A DNA stretch of 64,000 bases, taken from NCBI RefSeq assembly GCF_000204055.1, contig NW_006768765.1:3519885-3583884 (forward strand), in the 5' to 3' direction. A model generated the notes under the pieces. The model saw only the letters and a list, made by a program, of their open reading frames with translations, made no database searches and was not told the origin of the DNA. The position numbers and the translations under genes were made by a program. Shown in pieces: positions 30,956-43,186 of the stretch (its first letter is position 1; the number at the start of each line of letters is the position of its first letter). Source of the DNA: Melampsora larici-populina 98AG31. Taxonomy: Eukaryota; Basidiomycota; Pucciniomycetes; Pucciniales; Melampsoraceae.

Positions 30956-33911
30956 GTCAACGCAACCTCGCCTGTGTCCCTTTTTGGGTAGAGAAGAATG
31001 ACGCGGCTTTTTCCGACTTCAGCTTTGACCGAAATGAGGTCGATTCAAGGACTCTGAACTGTTTGACGAGGAGAGACGATGATCAAGAGGCACACTGGAT
31101 GGGTGGGCAGGTTTTGGGGAGATATATCGGAGCGAATTCGCGAATGGATCTTTCACTGAGCGGAAGGTCACACCGGTCGCTTGGTGTGGTCGCTTGGAAA
31201 AGGCTTCAGCCACAGTGAGATCCAAGACTTGGGCGGGTGAGCTGCTAACCAAGAGATCCTGAGAGAGTATACGTAATATGGATGCCGAGCAGCAAGTGTG
31301 AGAGGAAGGGATGAGTTGATGTCCCTTGTGAGATGAAGGGAGCGGGGCAAAGATTATATGGGGGTAGGTGGCTAGGTAGATGGGATGGAAAATACGTATA
31401 GTCTCTACCACTCACGAGTCACCACTACCTTTACGTCCTCGTACACGTCGATGACTGAATGGTTTAAGTTAAGCCCCACGAAGGATCGCACGGCCTGATG
31501 AAGGGACGAATGAGGAGTGAGTACAGTAAGGGATGGGGTAGCCTTGTGGTAACTCGAAGGAATAATCAAAGAGCCAGGGCAAGAAGGGAGTGGAAAAGTA
31601 GATAGAATGAGGATTGGTCGACGTTTCAGGATGTTCAGGCTGATGGTCGTGAGTTCCGATTGGTAGTGTCGGACTGACGCTCAACGCCTGCACGGGCCTG
31701 ATCAGACCAGAAGAGAAGGGTGGCGAGATTGAAAGAGGAACAGAACGCAGGAGCGGCAAGCAATCAGCCAAGAGCCGCATGGATACAGCTAAAACATTTG
31801 GACTAGAACTTGATGAATTGTTGTGGTGGTAGTGACAGGGTGATTTTCCAATATACAGTTGGTTGGTAGGTATGATATGTAGTAGGTGATAAAACATTGC
31901 TTACGTGAATGCAAAGACAGGGGAGGAATCTTTGGGGAGTGGCCAGGCTGTGGTGCTGGAGATGACGGTAGGGGAAGCTGGACGCATTAGCTTTGAGACC
32001 GCAAAGGCAACTTTTCTAACATCCAAAAAGGTCTGATTGAAACAAGCCAATGGGTAGAGTACGTGTGTAAAGTGGGCAAATTGTAATTTTCAACGTTCAA
32101 AATGATGATGGAGCGGTATGATGAAGCGGATATGTTGCGGATGCACACAAGATCCAGCCCAATCAGAATAACCAAGAGCAAGTTAAAAAAGCGGTATTTT
32201 GGTTTGTAAAAAACCGATTGGGGAGAAGAGGGGAAAGCCAGATGAAGGTCAATTCACATTTGATCAGCCAAAGCGGAACCGATAAAGGATGATCGAAGGG
32301 TAGAATCTAAAGAAAGGACGAACAGCAGCTTCCACTAGATCGACGCATGGGCCCAATCGTGAGGGAGTTGGTTAAGAGTGGCGAGAAGAGCCGAGAGGGG
32401 CAAGGGGAGAAAGATATGATGATCAATGCTGCGTCCAAGCGGGCAAAGAGCGAAAGTGTGATTTGGGATCGTCGACTGAGAGGAGGATTGGAGAGCTGAG
32501 TGTTGAAAGTTCAAGTAGCAATTGCAGCCAAGCGATGTTAGAGCCCAAGCACAGAGAGTGTGTGTATCTTTCTACAAAAGTCATAGCAGCAGTTTATCAT
32601 GATCAATCATAGAGTGTAGTTTCGGAAATAAACAGTTTCAAACATAGTGTAAAGCGCATAAAGCTACCTGGGGTTTGATTCTGAGCCAGGATTGGACTGA
32701 GTTGACGATATGTATGGTTTAGATTGGACGGATGAATGAATAATAAGAAGGAAAGATGATGATGATAATGATGATGTATGATGATTGATGATAATGATGA
32801 TGTATGATGATTGATGACGATGATATAACTGAAACAATAAGAGTGAGTGTGAATAATTTGTGAAACTGAGACTTGGTTCAATCAAAGAAGGATGAGCAGG
32901 TCAAAAAAGCTGATGATGAAGCTGGCTAAGAAGCTCATCAAGCGAGTAAGATCAATGAAACTCGGTATTCGAAGCGGATTATATTAGAAAGTCACACTTC
33001 TCACTTCCAATGATCAACAGCTTGGACTGTGATAAACCAAGATCAGGCTTAGTGCGAGGTTGCAAGCATCGTAACTACGCAAAGGATTACGTTATAGATG
33101 GAGATATCTTTGATGTTGGGTTCAAGATCAACAGATTCAATTGAACAGGGTTCTTGCAGTTTTGAGTGATAAAGAAAGAGAAATGTAGGTCAATTCAATT
33201 CAAATCATCATGAGACAAGAACTAGTTTGACTTGGATTTAAGATTCTGGTTGATTTGGTTTTCGTTTGAATCTCCCCTTTCCAAATCTCTCTTTCGGTCA
33301 AGGGGATATGTATGTGAATGTGTACTTAAATACTTCTTCAAAAGAGGTCTAAAAAGTTTGAAAATGATTACTTATCAATGTGGCTCAGTCACAAGTTGTC
33401 TGAATCAATATCAATGGACTCCTTTACAATTGGTTTGATATGTATGATCAATCGTGTGAGAAGACAGGAAGCTGTTGATCGGATAAATCAATCTATGTAC
33501 AAAAGATAAGTACTATGTGTAATCTTTAGAATGATCACACTTTCACTAAACAGAGGAACAACAAATATTTATCTTGTATAAAATCTTGATGTAATCTGTA
33601 GTGCCGTTAATCTAGATTGGTGCTCAGTTCACAGCTGGAAAGCGGGATCACTTGTTAATACAAAACCATTGATAATCTGATTGAAGCCAATCAAGGCTTC
33701 ATATAGGAATGTCGTGACTCGTGAGCATTTTATCTTGCGAATGTGTACAAAGAAGGACAGACCTACACCATTTTGACTTTCAATCATCTCTCATGATTGG
33801 TCAACTTCACGCCATCCATCACATTTCCTTCAACACTTTATCGTTACTTTTGATTGAACTGATTGGAGTGGGTAAAAGGCAATTCGATACAACACAACTG
33901 AACTGAAAAAA
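30956..33911. other. Long region upstream of the cyclin, no gene resolved
   Basis: Several minus-strand open stretches rich in Ser, His and Pro (about 31411-31019 and 31897-31469) could be 5' exons, upstream frames or leader of the cyclin gene. None has a family signature or a firm start. Pyrimidine-rich on the minus strand. Confidence 0.3.
32755..32826. repeat. ATG/GAT microsatellite
   Basis: Imperfect repeats of GATGAT with interspersed AATGATGATGTATGATGATT, present in two near copies in tandem. Confidence 0.75.
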
Positions 33912-34735
33912 TCACAAACGGTAGAAATAGTACGTAGACTCGCCCACACCTGGCGATACAGGCAATTGCCTAAAACCTCGGCCGGTTGCCGTCCATTCAT
34001 ATTCGAGAAGAGCATCTTGATTCTTACGTTTAGTTTTGAATTTGATTTCGTTCATCTGATAATTGTTTTTTCTTTATCGCGAGATCCGAGTAGATCCGGT
34101 GGGAATCTCTTGGTCGGTCTTGGTGGTCAATGGGCGTAAGTATGACATGAAATCTTATGTTCTATAGAAGACGTTTGATATGTTGATGCAGCATCACGAT
34201 TCACGACACCGCACAAGTCAATGGGTGTATCGGGAAACCAAGGAAGGAGTAGACAGATCACAGGCTATCGCAGGCAAATATGTATGCAACACGATCTAAA
34301 AATGTAGGAGTTAAACACCTTTAAACACCAGCTGAATTCAATTGAGTCCAGTGTTTTGTGAGCTCCTTGAAGCTTCAAGCACAGCTCATGATGTGTCATG
34401 AAGACTGCCATCACACAATTATGTATCAAGTGGTCTCCGGCCAGATTCTTCATCGCATTTTTTTATCAGCTGACCATGATCAGGTTTGTTTTGGAAATCA
34501 TTTGAAGACTGTGATATGTACCAGTCCCCGAAATCGTCATACCTTGACTTCCTGATGATTTCAAGGATTCAAACGAAATTCCCACGGATAACCTTTCGTA
34601 CACACAGCACATTTGGACATCTGAGGCTCGTCGAAGATAGAGTCTGACGCTTTCATCCGTAGGGTCTTCGTTGAGTCTAGGAAGATTGCCATTTCCGTTG
34701 ATCAAAGATTTGACTGAATCAAAGGGGCAGTGCAT
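33912..34735 (-). CDS. Possible small spliced gene, unrecognised
   Basis: A frame from 34735 (MHCPFDSVKSLINGNGNLP ... DESVRLYLRRASDVQMCC) has host-like composition. A separate block at 34055-33912 (KNQDALLEYEWTATGRGF ... ESTYYFYRL) follows an acceptor TATCAG and ends in TGA. The joining exons were not resolved. A competing plus-strand reading with donor GTAAGT at 34137 also exists. I do not recognise a family, so treat this as tentative. Confidence 0.25.
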
Positions 34736-34935
34736 CTCGTTGTCTGCTGCGTTAGGTGCTTCAATACAGTCTTTGCAGTTGTCTCTCGCAGAATCGGTAA
34801 AAGGAAAGTTGACTTGAAAAGACTTGAAAGCTTAGCCTGTAGGCTGTGCCCCCTCAAGCCCTTCGGAAGTCATGACGTCAGATTGCAGCTGGAGTTGAAA
34901 ATGTTGGGTGCAGTGCGTAGCTTTTGTGAGAGGTG

Positions 34936-35304
34936 TCAGGATGGGGGCGCAGCCTTAAAACAAAAGGCGCGCCCTGGCGCGTTTTGTGAAAAACGGGGGC
35001 GGCCTTTCAACGCGCAAAAATGAAAAACCGTAAAAAAAATGCGAAAAGAATCCAGGAAATGCATTTTGACCAACCTTAAATACATATTTGTTGCTGATAA
35101 GGTAGAAGATGGATTGTTTGAAGGTCAATTGTTAATTGAACTTGATTCATAAAACAACTTGAAATGGATTTTATAAGAAAATAAACACGTGGAAAGCCCC
35201 ACTTTCTCACTATGAGGCATACAGGCCTTTGGGCACGCCTACCTTGTTTCCAAGATGTTTAGGCACACCCTGCGCCCAGGCTTTTTTTTGGGCCCCCATC
35301 CTGA
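34936..35304. mobile_element. hAT-type MITE (369 bp)
   Basis: Perfect 13-bp terminal inverted repeats (TCAGGATGGGGGC) and a perfect 8-bp target duplication, GAGAGGTG (34928-34935 and 35305-35312). An 8-bp duplication is the hAT hallmark. The ends are GC-rich (GGCGCGCCCTGGCGCG inside) and the centre is AT-rich. No coding capacity. Confidence 0.85.
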
Positions 35305-35820
35305 GAGAGGTGAGAGGCTGTGGGTTGAGCCCTTATCACTACACAAAATGTCATCTTTACCGGGCGGTAAAGAAAACTACTGACATAGAAAAGTCCTGAG
35401 GCAACAGGAATTGAGTGTACTTGGCTTGGAGTGGCTGATGGCAGAGTCTAAAGGGTACTCTATAAAATAGGGGGTTTTGAGTTTGGTTTGTTGGCGTAAT
35501 TTTCATAAATTTGGGCAAGTTGTTTGTATAAAAAAATCTTGGTAAAACCAACATATTTTTAATTTGGGACACCTTTTTTTCGTAAAACCAACACATTTTT
35601 GGTTCAGGACAAAACTTGCCTGAATTTCTAAAAAATATGCGAAAAACAAACAAGTTTGAAATCCCATATTACAAGGAACCACAGGAGGCTCTTTTGTCAA
35701 AAATTGGCCTGACGCTGTCTGAGAATGGTCAGGTCAAAAATCGGCCTCATGACCAACTCACAGGCCATCTAGATGTGGGCTGCAATTGGGCAATCCACAG
35801 GATTTTTTCTGTAAGGAAAT

Positions 35821-36300
35821 TTGTTAACAGCACAGGACATTATGAAACAAAATTATGATAAGAAAGTACAACCTACACCAGATTGTAATATCAGAGACAA
35901 GGTATGGCTCAGCAGTTGCCACATATTATCGACACAACCATCAGCAAAATTAGACCACCAATGGCTGGGCCCTTTCAGTATCAAAAAGAAGATATCAATG
36001 TTGGACTATAAATTGAGATTACCAATGAGTATGTGTAAAGTACATCCCGTATTTCATGTATCATTATTAAAGAAACACTTACCAGATATGATTGAGGAGA
36101 GACAACAGGCACTGCCTTATCCTGTAGAAATTGACGGCAAGGAAGAATAGGAAATTGAAGCTGTCCTGGATAAATGTATTAGGAATAAGAAGAGTGAATA
36201 CTTGATTAGTTGGAAGGGGTATGGAAGATTGGACAATTCATGGGAGCTAGAAGTGAACATAGTAAACTCTAAACTATTGATCAACAAGTTTAATTCATAA
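35821..36300 (+). pseudogene. Chromovirus pol fragment (GPY/F module and chromodomain)
   Basis: The 3' end of a Ty3/gypsy pol: MKQNYDKKVQPTPDCNIRDK, DHQWLGPFSIKKKIS and VHPVFHVSLLKKHLP, then after a TAG at 36148-36150 a chromodomain (KSEYLISWKGYGRLDNSWEL). Upstream domains are missing. After the stop come a purine tract AAAAGGGGATGG and a TGTTATTATCCC start at 36420 that may open the 3' LTR. Confidence 0.8.
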
Positions 36301-36419
36301 TATCCAAAGGGAACATAAGAACATAGAAGAGCAAGGTTTTTTCCCACCGGATTTTTTGATGCCAGCCCCAGGGAAGGACACAGGGCCCAGACGGCAAGCC
36401 TGCGCGTAAAAGGGGATGG

Positions 36420-37676
36420 TGTTATTATCCCATCATGGATCCTAGAGGTTTCACGGCTTGTGACATGTGCCACCCTCAACCTCTTACTAGAATTGGCCTC
36501 ACTTGTATTACACTTTTCCTCATGCTACAATAAACATACATTGTAGTCACCATCATCTCCTTCCCTCTGTCCCCATGCCAGGCCCCCAGAGCAGGCCATG
36601 ACAGGAGATCAAAGCAGAGAACAAGTGACTGAGTAATCGCAGTACAAAACAAGTATAGGAATGAGTTACGGATTGAGGTGAGATGCAACCTCATCTATAA
36701 ATTGCTTTTCAAAGGTGATTGGATGTATTGCTGCCTATCTCAGATTCTGTCAGGGCGGCTATAAACTATTAGTGGGATAGTCTAGTTTCCTCACTAATGT
36801 ATAATACCTGACAAGTTATCCCGCTGGGTACGTGGGATAAGTAGTAGCAGTTACCTAACAATATCAATTAGGTAAGGAAGGTAATCAGTTTCTAGCTGGT
36901 CCCAAAGTACTTCTATCAAGAAATCCACAGGCCTACTGTTCGTCTAACAGCAGAGGGGTAGTCAACCCTAGACATGAGTTTATTCTCTTCTAGCTCGAAA
37001 GCTTTTGGAGTAGCCTGATACCAAAGGTAAACAGGGATCTCTACAACTTTGCGTTGAGAGAACGGTGGTATTGACTAAGTAGAAGACCACTTGATAAAGG
37101 ATCCAAGTAAGCAGTAATAAATTCTATTCAAATGTTAATAGTTGATACTGACGCCGATTGTTGGTCTTATAGTTTTAACGGATAGGATGGAATACGCCTA
37201 TAGGGTTAATACGAATATCAGAGAGAATCAATAAGAACTAGATATCAAGAGTATTACTTCGATAAGAAAGTGAGTAGAGGATTTTATGTTTATTTCTCTA
37301 GGCTTTAAAATAACGGTTAAGAATCTAGTCGATCTTCGGTCTGGGAGATGGAACAGAATAGACAGTTCAAGAGTTAAAGGCAAATCTTAAGGGATAAGTA
37401 TTAATCTTATAATGCAATATTCAGCTGGATCTTGTAGAAGGAAGAACTGACTGGTTCTTTACTTGTTAGTTTAAAGGGGGTGAAATGCACCTGTATGTAC
37501 CTAAAAGCACCGAACATATAGGTAGATACAGACCCCCTGTATCTTCGCATGTAGTCCGTATTCCTCCCTTTAGAAATGGCTAGTTACGTAGTCATCTCTA
37601 AGGTAACCTCAGAATATCACTAAGTCCTCATTCTATAAGGGGGGACCCTTGGTCCCTCTCTACACAGAAAAGGAAA
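36420..37676 (+). repeat. Probable LTR start of the chromovirus fragment, then non-coding sequence
   Basis: TGTTATTATCCC directly follows the purine tract. One possible end is CTAACA near 36858, but no second LTR is present for comparison, so the boundary is open. The remainder to about 37676 holds no gene that I can see. Confidence 0.35.
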
Positions 37677-38006
37677 TCTCACCACCTCTAGCAATCTATC
37701 ACCACCCTTATTTCAAAACTCACCAGCGCATCCCATTCCTCACCACCTCATCAAATTTTCACTATCTCAGTTCTATTATATCACAACCTTAAGGTACTCT
37801 TACCACCTCAGCCTCCAATATCACCATCTATACTCAGACTTCTTACCACCCAATCCGAACTTTCACCACCTCAAAGCGTAACCCACCCCCGTTACCCTAA
37901 CATAGAATTTTGGCACCAATACTATTTCACTTTTACCACCTCATCACCAAATCTAACCATCTTGACCCAAAGTTGCTACTACCCGCCTCGGAATTTCACC
38001 ACCTCA
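37677..38006 (+). repeat. Interspersed CACCACCTC motif array
   Basis: The motif (T/C)T(C/T)ACCACCTC recurs at about 37679, 37739, 37798, 37861, 37931 and 37995, i.e. every 60-70 bp, with weaker copies between. It sits just before and across the start of the following gene. Regular short repeats of this sort resemble subterminal transposase-binding repeats. Confidence 0.5.
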
Positions 38007-40152
38007 CACCCAAGCCAAAGAAAACCTACTCCCTCTCACAAAAATTTGATCGCATCATTCAACTTGACAAAACCATCACCACACCCTTCCAAGCTAAAGC
38101 AACCTCAACCACTTCCTCTCATTCACATACTTATCACGCGACCTGGTCTTCGTGGTCACCCAACTGGGTCCGCCGATTCACCTCCACCATCTCTTGATTC
38201 ACCTCCACGAGTTCGGTCCGAATCTACATACAGCAGCTCAGAACAACCTGAACACAATCAACCTCAGCCCTGACGCCAAGGACAAACAACCAGAGCCACA
38301 CGAGGCGGTCATACTGGATCTCGTGGTGGAGGACGCAAGCGACAGAGAACAGATCACGAACGCCAAGCAGAAGACAACCACCTACCCGAACCAGATGACA
38401 ACATACTTGACGAGTCGGATGACACATTAGTGGACGAACTAGGCAATCCAGTCACTCGTCCAACCTTGCACAACTACCGCGATCTAGGGTTCCAGTGGGT
38501 AATCTCACGTGCCGAGCATATACTTAATAACCTCCCACTACGTAAAAACAACAGAATTTCTCCGGCAGGACTCTTTGAAGCTCAAGGATTGCAAAGGTTG
38601 TATCAGTTGCATAAGACAATGCTCTGCATTGTGCTGAAATGCAGCCGTCACGTACTCGACGAGGCGTTGTAAGTACCTTGACTATATCCAAATCGATCAT
38701 CCTTTTCTTTTTGCATGCTGATGTTTTTTCGATTCAATTCTACCAATACTAGATTGGAAGGGCCGCTCGCACGTGAACCCAACATGTACACGAACTATCA
38801 AACCTACAGTGTCGTGGCCACCCAAACAAAGAGTAAGCTATAGTAACTCCACCATTCATGAAACTCGTCCTGATTTCATTTTATTTTATGTGTAGTGCCC
38901 CCAAAGGGGATCTCCGAGGGGTTTAATGAGCGGAATGTTATTGTTGGGAATGCCTGGACCTCGTACACAGAAGAAGAACAATAGGTATTCAGCCCCAAAT
39001 TATTCGAACGATTGTGTGTAGCGACTAGTGAAGCCTACGCCCTCACCCAAACGCCCCGTGGGATTCCCAGCATAGCCAATTCAGACGACACCAATCCAGA
39101 CACGACCACACCCTCAGCTGAACACATAACCAAAAAATCCGACCTTCAACCACTCAGCGAGGAAGAAATGGTCCAATATGTCCCTATCTTTAAGCGGCTT
39201 GTCAATTTGGGCAAAGTCTCTAGAGATTTGCATGAAGGTTGCCTATGGAGGCATAGCGGTAAGTCTCGCAGCCAGAGTCGCGAGCAGCTGATGAAGCTTG
39301 AGATCAATCGGGTTGCTCGCCAGGTAAGTCATACCAATATATGAAAGCTACTAACAACATCGCCAAATACTAACATAATTTCTATGTTCTTTCCAATTCC
39401 TAACAGCTTCACATTCTCACAAAGCAACTTAACCTTCAATTTCACCTATTGCTTGCCTGCTGGAACCCTTCCTCTCCAACTGCCAATGCCCTATTCCAGG
39501 ACGAGCACACATTGTGTGAACGCTGGGCTCGCCTAGAGAAGAAGACTCATCTTCTTGAGCGCTTCACTTACGAGTCAACTAAGATCCCTGTACACCAACG
39601 TCCCAAACCAGACAAGCCCAAACCAATGTCAGAAGCAGGACTCCGTCAAGCAATGAAACGGACTGAGCTCACAAAAGCTCTCAACAATTTGATCAGTTGA
39701 GTTGTTCTCTTTGGCACCGGTTGTACAGTACTTTGTACATTGTGACACATAGCTGTAGCTAATCATGCATTGTATATGTTGTCATTGTAGCCCCATTTCT
39801 CCGCGGCGGTCAGCAAGGGTTGGGAGATGCCCATCCTAAAGTCGGCAACGTGAAAGATGCGTTTCAAAAGAAAATATACCGCGGCAATGTCCAGCTCACG
39901 TTCCATCGCACCCCTGATAGCCTCGTCAACGATGTCATGATTAGCAAAGGACCTAGCAGGTTATCTAACGATGAAGTCCAGCTTTGGCTTGACGACATCG
40001 ACTCAACGCGATACACAATCATCCAGGTGAGAAAGTCAAATTCAGACTCCACAGAACAGCCACCAATACATGAACCCCTTGACACAACTGATGAACAACC
40101 AATTCAAGAAGAAACCGATCACACTTCCACATCACTCGAACTCACCCTTTAG
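37962..40152 (+). pseudogene. Five-exon mobile-element-like gene, unrecognised function, two nonsense codons
   Basis: Exons 37962-38668, 38753-38832, 38896-39323, 39407-39695 and 39791-40152 join in phase with clean GT-AG introns. Characteristic blocks are RPTLHNYRDLGFQWVI, EGPLAREPNMYTNYQTYSVV, SEEEMVQYVPIFKRLVNL, LHILTKQLNLQFHLLLACW, CERWARLEKKTHLLERF and ITPFLRGGQQGLGDAHP. Two in-frame stops break it: TGA at 38271 and TAG at 38982, the latter in EEEQ*VFSP. I recall similar proteins as multicopy families in rust genomes, probably mobile-element passengers, but cannot name a domain. The subterminal-like repeats in front and the TET/JBP-like gene downstream suggest all belonged to one large DNA transposon. 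That link is inference. Confidence 0.6.
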
Positions 40153-40694
40153 CTTTTTTAATGTTACACATTCAAGTGCTCTATTTTATGTTTTCATCTC
40201 ATTAAACTTATATGTTTTCAATCAAAAAAAATTAATGTTAAACAATCAAGTGCTTCAATCTTTGTTTCCATTTCATTAAACTTGAATGTTACCAATTGAT
40301 TTAATTTTATGTTTTCATCTCATTAAACTTATATGTTTTCAATCAAAAAAAAAATTAATGTTAAACAATCAAGTGCTTCAATCTTTGTTTCCATTCCATT
40401 AAACTCAAATGTTACCAATTGATTTATGTGAAGTCTTGCTCAACTGTGTTGTGTCATTGGGTGGTCAAGAATCGCATGATAATAAAATCCCACTATGCTT
40501 GACCAAATGGAAGGCTGACAAGCTGGTGAGAGAAGTTTTTGTCTTGTGCATAGACGTAACTTTGTCGGTTACATGCAGTGGCTGATCTTGTCATTGGGCG
40601 AGCAATGTGACTATGTACTTACAAACTTAATAAGTCCCCGCTAAGTTTGACCAATCCCACCCACAACCGCACGTGATTTGCATTGTATGCCTTT
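40153..40694. other. Spacer with an AT-rich tandem duplication
   Basis: Positions about 40175-40290 and 40300-40425 are near copies (TTTTATGTTTTCATCTCATT ... AACAATCAAGTGCTTCAATC). No gene. Confidence 0.5.
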
Positions 40695-41076
40695 CACTGC
40701 CAGCATTAAAGAGGTTCCCAGGTGGGAAAGTGACCTAGGCTGGGAACATGATTGAGAGTAAAATGGTCATGAAATCATCTTGCACTGCACAACTAAGCCT
40801 TGAAGCATATGCTACATATGTGCAAACATCTGGGTAAATCCTTAGCTATCAGCTACATACACATCAGCTCAGTTATCTGTTCATCTGGATAGGAAAATTA
40901 CATGTAATACATGTTGTAATTTTGCTCAGATTGTGACAAGCATTTTGAAAAATTGACTACATATATCACAATGACTACTCAGGCAATATTTCTTAGGCTG
41001 TGTAACAGTAACAGAAGGGGAATCTGGTCCCTGGGACCCAGATTCCCATCCAGGAACCTCTTTAATGCTGGCAGTG
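40695..41076. mobile_element. CACTA-like MITE, 382 bp
   Basis: Perfect 24-bp terminal inverted repeats beginning CACTGCCAGCATTAAAGAGG, flanked by a 3-bp TTT duplication (40692-40694 and 41077-41079). The first 11 bases match the left end of the element at 5002. A second palindrome, CTGGTCCCTGGGACCCAG, lies near the right end. No coding capacity. Confidence 0.75.
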
Positions 41077-41079
41077 TTT

Positions 41080-42014
41080 ACTGTATGCATTATGCCGCAG
41101 CCTATAATTTAGGCATATGCCTTTAGTGTATAATGTAGTGACATGCCTCTCGCGACACTCCTGTAGTGACACTAGTGTATACATGTAAGCGCTTACTTGT
41201 ATGTAGGTATTTAATCACTAAGGCAATACATACATACATAGCACTTTTATATTTCCCGTCAAGGCCCGGGTTTGCACGTGAGCCCCGACTGGTTGAACTC
41301 CTGCCGGTCAGCCGCCGCGAAAAAGTTTTCACCTGTTTTCTCACATCGTTCATGATTCACCTACCACCCCACAATCGAATCTCATCACTCACCGATTCAC
41401 CCACCCACAATTGATATTGATAGACACCCGTTCAATTTGGAAGTGAAATGTATGTCATTTTTCCTTTTGTCTTTCTGGCCCTACATATGGCAATTATAGC
41501 AATTAATCAAAAACATCGACCATTTTTGACCGACAGTACTTCTTTCTTGCCTTGCTGGATGCGCTCGCCGATTCAACGTCATCTGACCCAGTGAATTCAT
41601 TTGGAATACTCTATCACCCACTGTTCCACCCACCACCAATTAATTCCCGATTCACCCACCGATTATACACTGCACCATCTTATCTACAATCCTCTCATTT
41701 CACTGTCTCAATCGCCAAACCATAAGGTACGCTGGAAATTCTAACGACACTTAAAGCGGTGTCATTTGACAAGTTCATTCTCCTAATTTGAAGCTGGTTG
41801 CTGATAGGATGGGGCCCGAATGTCTTGGAGATAACTGGTTTTGGATTCCTAATGTGGGACAATACAAAACTGTAGTCTTCAATTTGTTCTGTCCCCATTC
41901 TATGGGCACAGCCAAGAAGCAGGACCATGACGTTTTTGATTGCTCATTTCATTTCATTCCACTTACTCTCCGTCGACACTTAAACTGACATTGATTTGTT
42001 AACCTTTCCAGACC
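41080..42014. other. Spacer upstream of the TET/JBP-like gene
   Basis: Contains scattered ATTCACCCACC-type motifs at about 41353-41410 and 41610-41665, similar in style to the array at 37.7-38.0 kb. No clear gene. Confidence 0.4.
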
Positions 42015-43178
42015 ATGGCCACAACCAAGAGGAAGCGCTCCACCAGCAGTCAAAACTACAACAAAAAAAAGAGAAAAGAAAGAAACCGATACCAACCCAA
42101 CTATTACCCAACCAACCATGCCAAGAGAAACAAAGAGCATGACACAAAATATGCAGAACTCCAAAAACTTATCTCTGAAACGTTCGGCGTCCCTATAGAT
42201 TGCAGACTTTACTTCTTGAAAAAATACGACATCAATAACTTGCCGGACATCCCTAGAATTCAGATTAAGTTCGGCAATTCTGTCATTCTTGATGCCGACA
42301 CCTGGAAGGTGATTCAAGTCAACCGGTTCATTCCTTTCGCTGATATGACTCCTGATAAGTTGGCAGAAATCAAGTTCACCATATCGAACATTTATAATCA
42401 CACTCTGGCTCGATCTGAGGTGCTGGTTTGTGGTTCAGTCCAGGGGATTGAAGACTGGGGTGAAATGCGATCGGCAGGATACCGCCCGGGTTCTGACAAA
42501 GGAAGAAAATTTGGTACTGTTCCTTTGATTTCCTGACACCGTATCTATGATCCTAATGCATCTCTTTTGCAACTCTTTATTCAAGGTGTCACTGCTTTTT
42601 CGGCCAAAACAGGTTGTAATGAAGATACGATTCGTGAGGACGAGGCCCGCATGCTAGAAATGGCTGCTATCAATGAAATTCTAGCCGAGTCCATGGCATC
42701 CTTATGCCTCCATGCGTATCAGTCAAACCGCCAACTGGCCATCAAATATTCAGTACCATCTTTTGCCGATCCAACCTGGGCTGAGTCCCCCAATGCGAAC
42801 GTGGTAGGTTCCAGCATAGTATGCACGCGCAATGGCTTCCACAATAACCCTCATCGTGATCGCGACATCAGCCCTTATGCTTACGGCCTCTTTGCGCGTA
42901 TCAACCGCCTTACTGGAGAAATTCACTGGGTGGATCAATCTGATTATCTAGGCGACATAGAGGGTTGCGCTTTCATTCTCAACGAGTATCACGTCGAAAT
43001 ATCATTGGACTCATGTGACGGGGTAGTGGAGACGATCTGGGCATCTGGGGAACTACATCATACCTCTGAATCTATAACTTACGATGAGGGATGGGCCCCA
43101 ATACATCCTAGAGACTCCCCAATTACCCGTTTCGGATGTTCTTTGCAAATCAACAAGGCTCTCGTTTCCAGGATTTAA
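42015..43178 (+). pseudogene. TET/JBP-like 2OG-Fe(II) oxygenase, one in-frame TGA
   Basis: One open frame of 387 codons, interrupted only by TGA at 42534-42536 (codon 174, LIS*HRIYDPN). The N-terminus is very basic (ATTKRKRSTSSQNYNKKKRK), a likely nuclear targeting or DNA-contact segment. The C-terminal half carries the oxygenase core: iron ligands H-x-D in NPHRDRDISPYAYG (about residues 280 and 282), the distal His in GELHHTSES (about 348-349), and a 2-oxoglutarate-binding Arg in PITRFGCSLQ (about 372). Enzymes of this family oxidise 5-methylcytosine; fungal members are expanded and linked to KDZ-type transposons in published work. TGA replaces an expected CGA, so the copy is probably a fresh pseudogene unless the codon is read through. 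The stop lies only 8 bp before the inverted repeat. Confidence 0.72.
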
Positions 43179-43186
43179 GCTGAGCT

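Noticed and set aside
34079..34310. Plus-strand gene with donor GTAAGT at 34137
   Set aside because: One junction can be joined in frame, but no start, no family and a competing minus-strand reading; evidence too weak to list as a gene.
35350..35700. Repeated words CGTAAAACCAACA and a TTTACCGGGCGGTAAA palindrome
   Set aside because: Suggestive of mobile-element relics, but without paired ends or target duplications the limits cannot be supported.
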